A stretch of DNA of 44,143 bases, taken from the NCBI GenBank assembly GCA_002332905.1, contig DDAM01000069.1, positions 1 to 44,143 on the forward strand. Reading direction: 5' to 3'. The DNA is from Firmicutes bacterium UBA2058 (GTDB lineage: Bacteria > Bacillota > Clostridia > Tissierellales > Sedimentibacteraceae). This document shows positions 8,437 to 16,625 of the stretch, one piece after another. The notes beneath the pieces are model-generated. The model was not told where the DNA came from. It searched no databases and saw only the letters and a program-made list of their open reading frames with translations. Each line of letters starts with the position of its first letter. The first letter of the stretch is position 1. Both the position numbers and the translations under genes were made by a program.

Positions 8437-8985
8437 TTACTGACCAAAGTATCTTTTTAGTAAACCTTCAAAGGCTTTACCATGTCTAGCTTCATCTTTT
8501 GCCATTTCGTGAACAGTATCATGTATAGCATCAAGATTTAACTTTTTAGCAAGTGTAGCTAATTCTTTTTTACCAGCTGTTGCTCCATTTTCTGCTAATA
8601 CTCTCATTTCTAAGTTTTTCTTTGTTGAATCTGTAACAACTTCACCTAATAACTCTGCAAATTTAGCCGCATGTTCAGCTTCTTCATATGCAGCCTTTTC
8701 CCAGTATAAACCTATTTCAGGATATCCTTCTCTATGAGCAACTCTTGCCATAGCTAAATACATTCCAACTTCTGTACATTCACCTTCAAAATTTGCTCTT
8801 AATCCTTTTATAACTTCCTCATCTACTCCATGAGCTACTCCTACCTTATGTTCATCAGCCCACACTAAACCTTCTGACGCTTGTTCCTTGAATTTATCTG
8901 AACCAACATGACATATTGGACACTCTACTGGTGCACTATCACCCTCATGAATATATCCACATACTGAACATACAAATTTTTTCAT
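8437..8985 (-). CDS. Reverse rubrerythrin (NADH peroxidase type)
   Basis: 182-aa peroxide-scavenging protein with domains in the reversed order: N-terminal rubredoxin (CSVCGY and CPICHV, residues about 5-32) followed by a diiron four-helix bundle with GECTEVGMYL, YEEAEHAAKF and KDEARHGKAF supplying the Glu/His iron ligands. This order matches the reverse rubrerythrins of clostridia, which reduce H2O2 and O2 with electrons from NADH. The start at 8985 is chosen because GGAGG sits 7 bases before it; a 7-codon upstream extension would cover that site. Its presence argues for an anaerobe. Confidence 0.93.
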   Translation of the reverse strand: MKKFVCSVCGYIHEGDSAPVECPICHVGSDKFKEQASEGLVWADEHKVGVAHGVDEEVIKGLRANFEGECTEVGMYLAMARVAHREGYPEIGLYWEKAAYEEAEHAAKFAELLGEVVTDSTKKNLEMRVLAENGATAGKKELATLAKKLNLDAIHDTVHEMAKDEARHGKAFEGLLKRYFGQ

Positions 8986-9128
8986 TACAATCCTCCAAGT
9001 ATACATATATTATTTATTTTACCAATATTTATATTATATGTTATTTTACTTATATATACCTTAAGTTTATTTGTATAAACACTTAAAATTATTAATTAAT
9101 TGTAATAAAATAGGGAGCTTAAAAAATA

Positions 9129-9157
9129 TTGTATTAAACCGATAATAATGATATAGT
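9129..9157 (+). promoter_or_regulatory. Promoter for the WG-repeat gene
   Basis: TTGTAT at 9129-9134, a 17-base spacer and TATAGT at 9152-9157, about 65 bases before the start at 9223. Confidence 0.55.
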
Positions 9158-9222
9158 AACATGGAGGCAATAGTTAAAGACTTTTATAATGACATATAGT
9201 GAAATAGTTGCGGGAGGTATTT

Positions 9223-11106
9223 ATGAATAAATTATTAAGAGTTTTATTGATTATGTTGTGTGTGGTATTGTTTGTTTCAATTTCTGCATATGCACAAGAT
9301 TTTGATTATTGGGATAAAATTATTGTATCTGAAGATAAAGAAGTTCCTATAAAAGTTCAAAAGGATGGATTATGGGGCTTAATTAATTATGATGGTAAAA
9401 TTTTAGCAAAACCATACTGGAATTCTATTGGAGATTATTCGGATGGACTTTTCTTAGTTAAAAAAGGAATGTTATATGGATACATAGATAAGAACGGAAA
9501 AATTATTATTGAACCAGAGTTTGGACAAGCTACAAATTTTTCAGAAGGATTAACCTCGTTTAAAAGAGAAGATTCATATGGTTTTATGGACAAAAATTAT
9601 AATATTATTATAGATGCAACATGGAAAGAAGTTTCTGAATTCAAAAATGGATTAGCTAAGGTTGTTGATTGGTCAGGAAAATCAGGCTTTATTGATAAAA
9701 ATGGAAATATAGTAGTTAAACCAACTTGGGATAATGTTGGAGAATTTAATGGTGGACTGTGTCCGGTTACATTAAATGATAAGATGGGATTTATAGATAA
9801 AAATGGTATTATAAAAATAAAATTAGTGTATGACTGGGTAGAGGGCTTCAGTAATGGTATATCTAAGGTTGTAATAGATGGTAAATATGGACTGATTGAT
9901 AATCAAAATAATATAGTAACAAAAATTGAGTGGGATTATATTGGTGATTTTAGAGATAATATGTGGTTAGTTTCTGCTGGCATTGGAAATTCAAAATATG
10001 GATATGTTGATTATACTGGAAAGCTTGTTGTTAATCCATCATGGGATAATACAGTAGCCTTTAATGAAAATTTAGCACCAGTTTTGAAAGATGGATTATG
10101 GGGATACATTGATAAGACTGGAAAAATTGTTATACCATGTATTTACAAATATGCCGGATTATTTTATAATGGTATTTCTGTTGTTTCTGATTTGAATGGT
10201 AAATATATGTTTATAAATAATTTTGGTAAAAAAATAAATGAAACATTGTGGGACAATTATGGAAGTTATTTAAATGAGAAATTAATTCCTGTTAAAAAAG
10301 ATGGAAAATGGGGCTTTATTAATTCACTAGGCAAAATAATAACTAAAAATATATATGATGATGTCACAGGTTATTTTGAAGGATTTACTGGTGTTAAACA
10401 AGATGGAAAATGGGGCTTTGTTGATGAAAAAGGAAATCTTGTTGTAAATACAGTTTGGGATAAAATCGATAGATTTTATAATGGATTAGCAGTTGTGTCA
10501 AAAGATAACAAGGTTACTCTAATTGATAGTAAAGGGCTTTATCCTTTTGTTAGTAATGAGCTAGCAATGATGGAGAAAATTGGTCTTATGCAAGGTGAAG
10601 GCAACGGTATAGATAATGTATACTCAAGCAAAAACTCAACTAGGATGCAGAGTGCTATTATGGTTTTAAGAATGAATGGTTTAGAAAAGGATGCACTAAG
10701 CTTTAAAGCAAATATTAATTTCAATGAAGCAAAATCTTATAGCTGGAAACAAGGTGCAAACATAATGGGTTACTTAAAAGCTAATCCTAGCATTGGGTTT
10801 ATTGGTGACGGAAGAAATAATTTAAATCCTGATGAAGCACTTACACAAAAACAATACATTAAAGTAATGCTCGAAAATCTTGGCTATAAACAAGATATAG
10901 ATTTTAAGTATAATGATGTTTATAAATTTGCACAAACTATTGGTGTTGAAATTAAGGAAAGTAATACATTTACAAATGATGAACTAGCAAAAGCAACAAT
11001 GTTGTTTTTAAATGCAAAAACAAAAGCGGGAGAAAAGTTAATTGATAAATTAATAAGAAATGGTTCAATAAATGAAAAAAATGCTATTGAAGCAGGACTT
11101 AAATAA
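9223..11106 (+). CDS. Secreted WG-repeat protein with C-terminal SLH-like region
   Basis: 627-aa exported protein. Residues 1-25 are a signal peptide ending ISAYAQ. About twelve degenerate WG (KWG) repeats of 40-45 residues follow (for example LWGLINYDG, LYGYIDKNG, KWGFINSLG, KWGFVDEKG) to about residue 450, the pattern of a beta-propeller-like solenoid. The last 180 residues resemble surface-layer-homology modules (FIGDGRNNLNPDEALTQKQY) and could hold the protein on the cell wall. The start is set at 9223 behind GGGAGG. Function is unknown; WG proteins are usually surface binders. Its stop overlaps the convergent minus-strand gene by 8 bases. Confidence 0.85.
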   Translation: MNKLLRVLLIMLCVVLFVSISAYAQDFDYWDKIIVSEDKEVPIKVQKDGLWGLINYDGKILAKPYWNSIGDYSDGLFLVKKGMLYGYIDKNGKIIIEPEFGQATNFSEGLTSFKREDSYGFMDKNYNIIIDATWKEVSEFKNGLAKVVDWSGKSGFIDKNGNIVVKPTWDNVGEFNGGLCPVTLNDKMGFIDKNGIIKIKLVYDWVEGFSNGISKVVIDGKYGLIDNQNNIVTKIEWDYIGDFRDNMWLVSAGIGNSKYGYVDYTGKLVVNPSWDNTVAFNENLAPVLKDGLWGYIDKTGKIVIPCIYKYAGLFYNGISVVSDLNGKYMFINNFGKKINETLWDNYGSYLNEKLIPVKKDGKWGFINSLGKIITKNIYDDVTGYFEGFTGVKQDGKWGFVDEKGNLVVNTVWDKIDRFYNGLAVVSKDNKVTLIDSKGLYPFVSNELAMMEKIGLMQGEGNGIDNVYSSKNSTRMQSAIMVLRMNGLEKDALSFKANINFNEAKSYSWKQGANIMGYLKANPSIGFIGDGRNNLNPDEALTQKQYIKVMLENLGYKQDIDFKYNDVYKFAQTIGVEIKESNTFTNDELAKATMLFLNAKTKAGEKLIDKLIRNGSINEKNAIEAGLK

Positions 11107-12031
11107 CGATTTCTAGTCCTGCTACTAAGCTTTCATCTTTGACAATTAAATTTTTATTTTTATCATATAAAGAAATAGTTACATTTGACTGTAAACTTTC
11201 CATAATTGATGAAGACATGGCTGCATTTTTAGGCGAAAATAAAGGTGCAGCCTTTATTATTTCTGCTTTAATATCTAGGTAAAACTTCTTATTTTTTAGT
11301 GCTATATTAATATTTTTATGATTTATGTTTTCATTTATAATTTTACTGTTATTATAAGTCGCAAATCTATATTCATTATCATTTACATGCAAAATACAGA
11401 TAAATCCTTTAAAGCTTCTATAAATAAAGGGGATATCGGCAACAGAGCACATTAGAGAAATACTTTCATTTCTAAAATGATTACATTGAACCCAAACATA
11501 GTTTTTTGGAAAAGACGTTCCCATATCTTTTTCTATATAACCTTTACCATCATTAAAGTCAATAATAGTGTCCTTAAATTTAAAGACACTATCATTAATA
11601 GCTAACTCGCCTGTAATGGTGTGATTCATACTTAGTACTTCATGCTTACATTCTAAAAAGCTAAAATATTCAAAAAATCCCATTGCAGTAGGACTTAACA
11701 TATTTCTTTTAATATCACAAATGTCATCAAATAAAAGCTCACCAGATACTTTTAATTCATGTCTATCTATATCAAGTCTTATTCCATTTTTAGAAAAGAT
11801 ATTTTTGTCAATTTTTATTGTGTTTTCTGTTATATATGAAAAGCTACTTATAGGATATTTTATATTATATGATTTACAATTAACTCCATCCAAAACTTGA
11901 ATGAAGCAGTGTGCTTTGTCATCATCGGTTTTAGATATACCAGGTATAAAAGCATATATGTTATTTAAGTCTTTTGATACAATTTTATAAAACCAACCTT
12001 CAAAATATTGATTGCTTTTTGTTTTACTCAT
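11099..12031 (-). CDS. Tocopherol-cyclase-like family protein
   Basis: 310-aa protein beginning MSKTKSNQYFEGWFYK; the YFEGWFYK motif and the later GYIEKDMGTSFPKNYVWVQCNHF block are hallmarks of the tocopherol cyclase-like family, a calycin-type beta-barrel. Bacteria of this kind do not make tocopherol, so the substrate is unknown; a small hydrophobic ligand is plausible. Its start overlaps the stop of the upstream FAD/Rieske gene by 8 bases, implying coupled translation and a shared role. It converges on the WG-repeat gene with an 8-base tail overlap and no room for a terminator. Confidence 0.75.
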   Translation of the reverse strand: MSKTKSNQYFEGWFYKIVSKDLNNIYAFIPGISKTDDDKAHCFIQVLDGVNCKSYNIKYPISSFSYITENTIKIDKNIFSKNGIRLDIDRHELKVSGELLFDDICDIKRNMLSPTAMGFFEYFSFLECKHEVLSMNHTITGELAINDSVFKFKDTIIDFNDGKGYIEKDMGTSFPKNYVWVQCNHFRNESISLMCSVADIPFIYRSFKGFICILHVNDNEYRFATYNNSKIINENINHKNINIALKNKKFYLDIKAEIIKAAPLFSPKNAAMSSSIMESLQSNVTISLYDKNKNLIVKDESLVAGLEIVI

Positions 12032-13586
12032 TTAATAGATCTTCCTTTTTGACACAATAATATTTAAGTGGAATAGCTGCTGGTCCTTCAATGATATTTC
12101 CATATACATCAAATCTTGAACCGTGACATCGGCAGTCCCATGTTTTTTCTACATCATTAAACTTAACTTCACATCCTAAATGTGTACATATTGGTTTTAT
12201 ACAGTGAAAAATATTATTCTCATCTAAATAAACACCAAGCTTTGTCATATTGTGATTAATAATAGCTCCATCGCGATTTTTTAAAGTATCCAGTTCTGCC
12301 TTTGAGTATACTAAAAATCTTTTAACTAATCCCATAATAGTATTCCCACTTGATTCTCCAAACTCTTTTACTGAGCTTAAATTTACATTTATATTTCTGT
12401 TAGGTGAAAAAATATTATTATAACATAGTCTCGTCTTCGACGAGCCATTTAAAATACTATTACTTATAATATTAGCTGCTACAGCTGAACTTGTCATACC
12501 CCATTTTTTGTAGCCTGTAGCTACATAAATATCTTCATGCTTTTTATCAATAGTTCCTATAAAAGGTATTTTGTCATGAGTCATACAATCTTGAGTAGAC
12601 CATTTAGATATTATCTCATACTTTGAAAAATGTTTTATTAAATATTCTTCCAATTCTTTATAGCATAAATTTTCTTCATCAATCGCACCAACCTTGTGAT
12701 TACATCCACCTAAAAGCAAAATATCTTGATTATTATGTCTATGATATCTTAATGAACGAACATTTTTGTCTATACTCAAATACATTCCATCGAATTTACT
12801 TACATTTGTTTTACATGCTATAATATAGGATTTTTCTGCATATAGTTTTATAAAAAATGCTCCTAGTGTTCTATCAAAAGGATAATGAGAGGAAATTATT
12901 ATTCTATCAGCATAAATATGCCCCTTATCAGTTATAACATCATAAGGCTTATCATTAGCTATAATATCAATAGCTCTTACGTTTTCATATATCTTAATGT
13001 TGTTGTTTATTAGAATATTTGCAATACTGAAAAGATACTTTAGAGGGTTGAACTTATATTGATTTTTAATAATTAATCCAGCAGAAATAGGAAATGGCAA
13101 ATGAAAATTATCCCTTAATTCACCATCTATATTAAGCTTATTATAGGCTTCAAATTCACTTTCTAAATCATATATATTATTTTGATCAGTTGTATAAAGA
13201 ATTGCATCATCTTTATCAAAATCACAATCAATACTATTGTCATCAATTATTTTTTTATATAAAGAAATTCCGTCTAAATTTGCATTATAGTAGTTCTTGG
13301 CTGTATCAAGACCAAAATTTCTAATTAAGTAGTCATAAATCAAATTATGCTGAGTAGTTATTTTAGCTGTAGTATAGCCAGTTGCACCATAGCCAATATT
13401 TGAAGCATCTATAACTCCTATTTTATAGCCTTTGTTCATTAATAAGTAAGCTGTATTAAGCCCTGATAAACCAGCTCCTATGATTAATATATCAAATTCT
13501 TTATTTTCTAAGCGTGCATCTTTATCATTGTTATTATTTTTAAATTTTGCAGTTTCATGCCAAAATGAATTATAAGGGTGATTCAT
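12024..13586 (-). CDS. FAD-dependent oxidoreductase with C-terminal Rieske 2Fe-2S domain
   Basis: 520-aa fusion. The N-terminal DAO-type domain has the dinucleotide motif GAGLSGLNTAYLL (about residues 41-53) and GYGATGYTTAKIT. The C-terminal ~75 residues form a Rieske domain with CTHLGC and CRCHGSRFD, supplying the two Cys and two His ligands. Such fusions occur in Firmicutes; the substrate is not known. The start at 13586 follows GGAGG at a good distance. The downstream tocopherol-cyclase-like gene overlaps by 8 bases. Between it and the SASP gene upstream lie two strong palindromes. Confidence 0.88.
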   Translation of the reverse strand: MNHPYNSFWHETAKFKNNNNDKDARLENKEFDILIIGAGLSGLNTAYLLMNKGYKIGVIDASNIGYGATGYTTAKITTQHNLIYDYLIRNFGLDTAKNYYNANLDGISLYKKIIDDNSIDCDFDKDDAILYTTDQNNIYDLESEFEAYNKLNIDGELRDNFHLPFPISAGLIIKNQYKFNPLKYLFSIANILINNNIKIYENVRAIDIIANDKPYDVITDKGHIYADRIIISSHYPFDRTLGAFFIKLYAEKSYIIACKTNVSKFDGMYLSIDKNVRSLRYHRHNNQDILLLGGCNHKVGAIDEENLCYKELEEYLIKHFSKYEIISKWSTQDCMTHDKIPFIGTIDKKHEDIYVATGYKKWGMTSSAVAANIISNSILNGSSKTRLCYNNIFSPNRNINVNLSSVKEFGESSGNTIMGLVKRFLVYSKAELDTLKNRDGAIINHNMTKLGVYLDENNIFHCIKPICTHLGCEVKFNDVEKTWDCRCHGSRFDVYGNIIEGPAAIPLKYYCVKKEDLLNE

Positions 13587-13619
13587 AAGTCCTCCAACAG
13601 TTTTTAATATGTACAAAAG

Positions 13620-13670
13620 AGGAACACAGAAAAATTTGTGTCGTAGCTTTTACTACGAATCTGTGTTCCT
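13620..13670. repeat. Nested palindrome 1 downstream of the SASP gene
   Basis: Outer arms AGGAACACAG (13620-13629) and CTGTGTTCCT (13661-13670) enclose inner arms TCGTAG (13641-13646) and CTACGA (13653-13658). It is near-symmetrical, so it could act on either strand; on the minus strand it lies between the SASP gene and the FAD/Rieske gene. Confidence 0.6.
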
Positions 13671-13685
13671 GATTTGTTTATACTT

Positions 13686-13735
13686 ATCTCAATTAGAGAG
13701 TGTTTACACTCTTTGTAAGGCTTTTAAATTGAGAT
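13686..13735. terminator. Nested palindrome 2, probable SASP terminator
   Basis: Outer arms ATCTCAATT (13686-13694) and AATTGAGAT (13727-13735) enclose AGAGTG-TTTA-CACTCT at 13697-13712. It starts 5 bases past the SASP stop on the minus strand. No long T-run follows, so termination strength is uncertain. Confidence 0.5.
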
Positions 13736-13740
13736 TAGTA

Positions 13741-13989
13741 TTATTTCCTTAAATTATGAAAGTCCTTGTTGATTTGTGGTCCAAATTGAGAGGGCTTATT
13801 GTTCATAATCATTTTTTCTCCCATTCTAACCATTTCTCTTACTGCAAGTCCGTTAACTAATGCTGGATACATTTTATCTTGCATATCACTAGTTGGTGGT
13901 GTATATCCCATTTCTGAGGCTATTTCCATTTTAAGCATATCAACAGCCTGCTTTGCTTCTGGAACAACCAACTTATTTCTACTAGCCAT
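13741..13989 (-). CDS. Alpha/beta-type small acid-soluble spore protein
   Basis: 82-aa DNA-binding protein that coats and protects spore DNA. It begins MASRNKLVVPEAKQAVDMLK, matching the NKLVVPxA family start, and contains EIASE (in KMEIASEMGY), the recognition site for the germination protease GPR. The C-terminal half (NGLAVREMVRMGEKM) corresponds to the conserved second block but is more divergent than in major SASPs. GAGGAATG lies upstream of the ATG on the minus strand. Expression in the forespore from a sigma-G promoter is expected, but I could not identify a convincing one. Confidence 0.9.
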   Translation of the reverse strand: MASRNKLVVPEAKQAVDMLKMEIASEMGYTPPTSDMQDKMYPALVNGLAVREMVRMGEKMIMNNKPSQFGPQINKDFHNLRK

Positions 13990-14082
13990 TGCATATCATT
14001 CCTCTCATATATATTTAAGAAACAATATTATTTTCTCCAATAGTAAAAAAATTAATCACTAAAATTATAAATACAAGCTAAA

Positions 14083-14113
14083 AATGTAATTTAACCTATC
14101 GTGAATGTAACTT
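14083..14113 (+). promoter_or_regulatory. Candidate LytTR operator (two direct repeats)
   Basis: AATGTAATTT (14083-14092) and AATGTAACTT (14104-14113) are direct repeats 21 bases apart start to start, two helical turns. They end 13 bases before the -35 box of the LytTR gene. This spacing is what LytTR regulators such as AgrA and ComE use, so self-regulation is a reasonable inference. Confidence 0.45.
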
Positions 14114-14126
14114 GCTTCTTGAGGTA

Positions 14127-14155
14127 TTGACTATATATGGAAAATAAAATATAGT
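14127..14155 (+). promoter_or_regulatory. Promoter of the LytTR-DUF3021-MFS operon
   Basis: TTGACT at 14127-14132, a 17-base spacer and TATAGT at 14150-14155, about 50 bases before the TTG start at 14205. Confidence 0.7.
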
Positions 14156-14204
14156 TAAATTACTAACTAATTTAATATTATTAAATTTAAAAGGGGAGCT
14201 TATT

Positions 14205-14645
14205 TTGAAAATTAATATTGAACAATCAGAACAATTTAATGATGTTGAAATAACCATTAGATGTAATACATTAACTGATGATTTATTAAAGATAATTTCC
14301 TATGCAAAGCTGATGGACAAAAAAATAACTGGATTTAAAGATAAAAACACCTTTGTTCTTAACTATGATGAAATCTATTATTTTGAATCTGTAGATAATA
14401 AAACATTTATTTATTGTAAATCAGATGTTTATGAATCTAATCTCAAATTATACGAGCTAGAAGATATGTTGAAAAATCTAATGTTTTTTAGGTGCTCAAA
14501 ATCTGCAATTGTTAATTTAAGAAAAATAAAAATATTAAAATCACTGTTTAACTCAAGGATAGAAATTACCTTAGATAATGATGAAAAAATTATTGTAAAT
14601 AGACAGTATATAGCATTGCTAAAAGAAAAATTTAATATAAATTAG
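14205..14645 (+). CDS. LytTR-family DNA-binding regulator
   Basis: 146-aa transcription factor without a receiver domain. The N-terminal 45 residues are a short dimerisation-like part; residues about 45-146 are the LytTR domain (EIYYFESVDNKTFIYC, then FFRCSKSAIVNLRKI, and VNRQYIALLKEKF). The start is TTG at 14205, six bases after GGGGAG. It is followed by a DUF3021 membrane protein, the standard partner of this regulator type, in which the membrane protein is thought to hold or signal to the regulator. The third gene, an MFS exporter, is the likely regulated output. Confidence 0.88.
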   Translation: MKINIEQSEQFNDVEITIRCNTLTDDLLKIISYAKLMDKKITGFKDKNTFVLNYDEIYYFESVDNKTFIYCKSDVYESNLKLYELEDMLKNLMFFRCSKSAIVNLRKIKILKSLFNSRIEITLDNDEKIIVNRQYIALLKEKFNIN

Positions 14646-14655
14646 GAGGATAATG

Positions 14656-15081
14656 ATGTTTAATAAATTTAAAGACTTTATAATAGAAATATTTAGTTTT
14701 ACAAGTGTTTTTTTTACTATATATATAATTATAGAAGTGATTTTTCAATTAATTAACAAAAATGATTCAATTTCAGTAAATAGTTTAATATTTGTATTTA
14801 CAATAAGCATTATCATTTCAATTATAAATTATTTTATATGGTATACTGAGCTATTAAGTAAATGTGATTACTTAATTAAACGCATAATTCAATATGTCTC
14901 TGGTTTAATAATATTTTATTTATGCAATGAGTGGAATGATTTATCTAGAATAATGTTTCTTTTTATATATTATAATATATTTTATTTTAGTTTATACTTT
15001 ATAATTATGTGCAAGCAAAATAAGGATATTCAAAAGCTTAACAAAATAATTTTAAAATTAAAGGAGAATAAAGATGAATAA
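14656..15081 (+). CDS. DUF3021 family membrane protein
   Basis: About 141 aa with four predicted membrane segments and a basic C-terminal tail (QNKDIQKLNKIILKLKENKDE), as in DUF3021 proteins that pair with LytTR regulators. Two consecutive ATGs exist (14653 and 14656); 14656 gives better spacing from AGGAGGA at 14644-14650. Its 3' end overlaps the MFS gene by 8 bases. Partnership with the regulator is established for the family; the sensed signal here is unknown. Confidence 0.85.
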   Translation: MFNKFKDFIIEIFSFTSVFFTIYIIIEVIFQLINKNDSISVNSLIFVFTISIIISIINYFIWYTELLSKCDYLIKRIIQYVSGLIIFYLCNEWNDLSRIMFLFIYYNIFYFSLYFIIMCKQNKDIQKLNKIILKLKENKDE

Positions 15082-16249
15082 TATAAAAAATGTAAAACAA
15101 AATATTTACTTACCTTATATGCTAATATCCTTACCTTTTATTTATATGAGTTTTATATTACCTATATATAGTAAAGAGATTGGTATGGATTCAGTACAGA
15201 CTGCGGGACTTTACTCGATATTTTCACTAGTAGTTTTGTTATTTAGACCTCTGTTAGGAAAAGCCTGTGATAAGGTTGGAAGAAAAATATTATTAATTAG
15301 TTCAATTTCATTATATTGTTGCTCCTTTATTTTTTACTCTATGTCTACTAATTCTACGATGCTTTATGTTTCCCGAGTTATACAGGCATTTGCATCGCCT
15401 ATGCTATCTATTTCTATATATTGCTTTATTGTTGATTATTCTAATGACAAAATAGGTGAAAGAATGGGATTATTAGAGACTGCCTCAACTCGTGGTGGTA
15501 TTATAGGGATTATTCTAGCTGTTATAATATTCAATAACGCAAGTAGTTTTATGGATGGGTGGAGACTATTCTTTTATATTTGTTGTGGTGTAAACATAGT
15601 TGCTATTTTATATATTATATTTAAGGTTAAAGAAACAAAAGAACATGGTAGTATGTTTAATAGAGAAAAAACTAAGTTTTCTAAAGTACTTGTAAAGCTT
15701 TTAGCTGCAGATTTTGTTCTTTGCTGTTTTTCTAGTATGCTATATCCATTGTTTATTTTATACTTACAGGACAAATTTTCTGCTAATATAAATGAAATAG
15801 GACTTGTATACATGCTTCCGTTATTTGTATCAAGCATATTTCCTAAGTATATAGGCAGAATAGGTGATAAATATGGAAGAGTAAAATCGATGATAATTGC
15901 TCTTATAATTGGAGCAATAACATTTGCTATTTTCCCTAGCATTAATAGCGTTCTAGTTTCAGCCTTAGTATATTGCCTTATAAACGTGGCAAACACTCTT
16001 TACAATACTGCCAGTAATGCAATGTTTTCTTTGGAAACTCATATAGAAAATAGAGGAACTTTAGTTGGAACATATTCTACAATTTCAGGTCTTGGAGCTG
16101 TCATAGGTCCTGTTGTAGGAGGAATTCTTTATAAATCTGTATCAATATCTGCACCATTTTATCTATGTGCTTTTGGTTATTTGATAACGATGATTATAAT
16201 TACTATATTATTTAAAGATTATTATCAATTTGAAAAAAGATTTTCATAA
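15074..16249 (+). CDS. MFS transporter, probable drug/metabolite exporter
   Basis: 391 aa, twelve hydrophobic segments, the usual size of 12-TM major facilitator proteins. The loop 2-3 signature reads GKACDKVGRKILL, and the repeated half has GRIGDKYGRVKS. A motif-C-like GGIIGIILA occurs in the fifth segment, suggesting export. It is the third gene of the LytTR-DUF3021 operon with an 8-base overlap, so it is probably the target of that regulator. No substrate can be assigned. The stop is followed almost at once by the ileS promoter. Confidence 0.88.
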   Translation: MNNIKNVKQNIYLPYMLISLPFIYMSFILPIYSKEIGMDSVQTAGLYSIFSLVVLLFRPLLGKACDKVGRKILLISSISLYCCSFIFYSMSTNSTMLYVSRVIQAFASPMLSISIYCFIVDYSNDKIGERMGLLETASTRGGIIGIILAVIIFNNASSFMDGWRLFFYICCGVNIVAILYIIFKVKETKEHGSMFNREKTKFSKVLVKLLAADFVLCCFSSMLYPLFILYLQDKFSANINEIGLVYMLPLFVSSIFPKYIGRIGDKYGRVKSMIIALIIGAITFAIFPSINSVLVSALVYCLINVANTLYNTASNAMFSLETHIENRGTLVGTYSTISGLGAVIGPVVGGILYKSVSISAPFYLCAFGYLITMIIITILFKDYYQFEKRFS

Positions 16250-16262
16250 TTAGAAATTATTC

Positions 16263-16291
16263 TTGACAACTACACTTGTTTGATATATCAT
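16263..16291 (+). promoter_or_regulatory. Promoter of ileS
   Basis: TTGACA at 16263-16268, a 17-base spacer and TATCAT at 16286-16291, immediately upstream of the T-box leader. Confidence 0.75.
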
Positions 16292-16314
16292 TACAAAATA
16301 AGTGAATAATTAGG

Positions 16315-16602
16315 CAATGATTGGAACAGTAAACTATAAGCTAAAATGAATATTTATAATATTCACCTTAGCTAGCAAAAATTTAAGAGAAATAATCATT
16401 TTGGTGCGAGATTATAATTTTTAATATAGTGAAAATCATCCATGAGCTTAGCTTTTGAAATAGCAGTAAAAAGCTACGTGCAATTCGTTATAGATTGAGT
16501 GATACAGAATTCCTAGCAAAGCTATGGTATTCTGCATAATTTGGGTGGTAACACGGAGAAACTTCGTCCCATGTCTTTTGGCATGGGACTTAAATATTTT
16601 TT
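16315..16602 (+). promoter_or_regulatory. T-box riboswitch (isoleucine) of ileS
   Basis: A tRNA-sensing leader. Stem I is closed by AATGATT (16316-16322) and AATCATT (16393-16399), with the S-turn AGTA at 16328-16331 and a distal arm AGCTAA/TTAGCT. By comparison with the second T-box in this window, the specifier is most likely ATT at 16381-16383 (Ile). The T-box sequence TGGGTGGTAACACGG is at 16542-16556. The terminator GTCCCATG/CATGGGAC runs from 16566 to 16589, followed by a T-rich tract. Uncharged tRNA-Ile should favour antitermination. Confidence 0.92.
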
Positions 16603-16625
16603 GGAGATTTTTAGGAGGAGAGAGT

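Noticed and set aside
15574..15996. Minus-strand open frame inside the LytTR-linked MFS gene
   Set aside because: It mirrors the hydrophobic codon pattern of the MFS gene and has no start signal or family motif.
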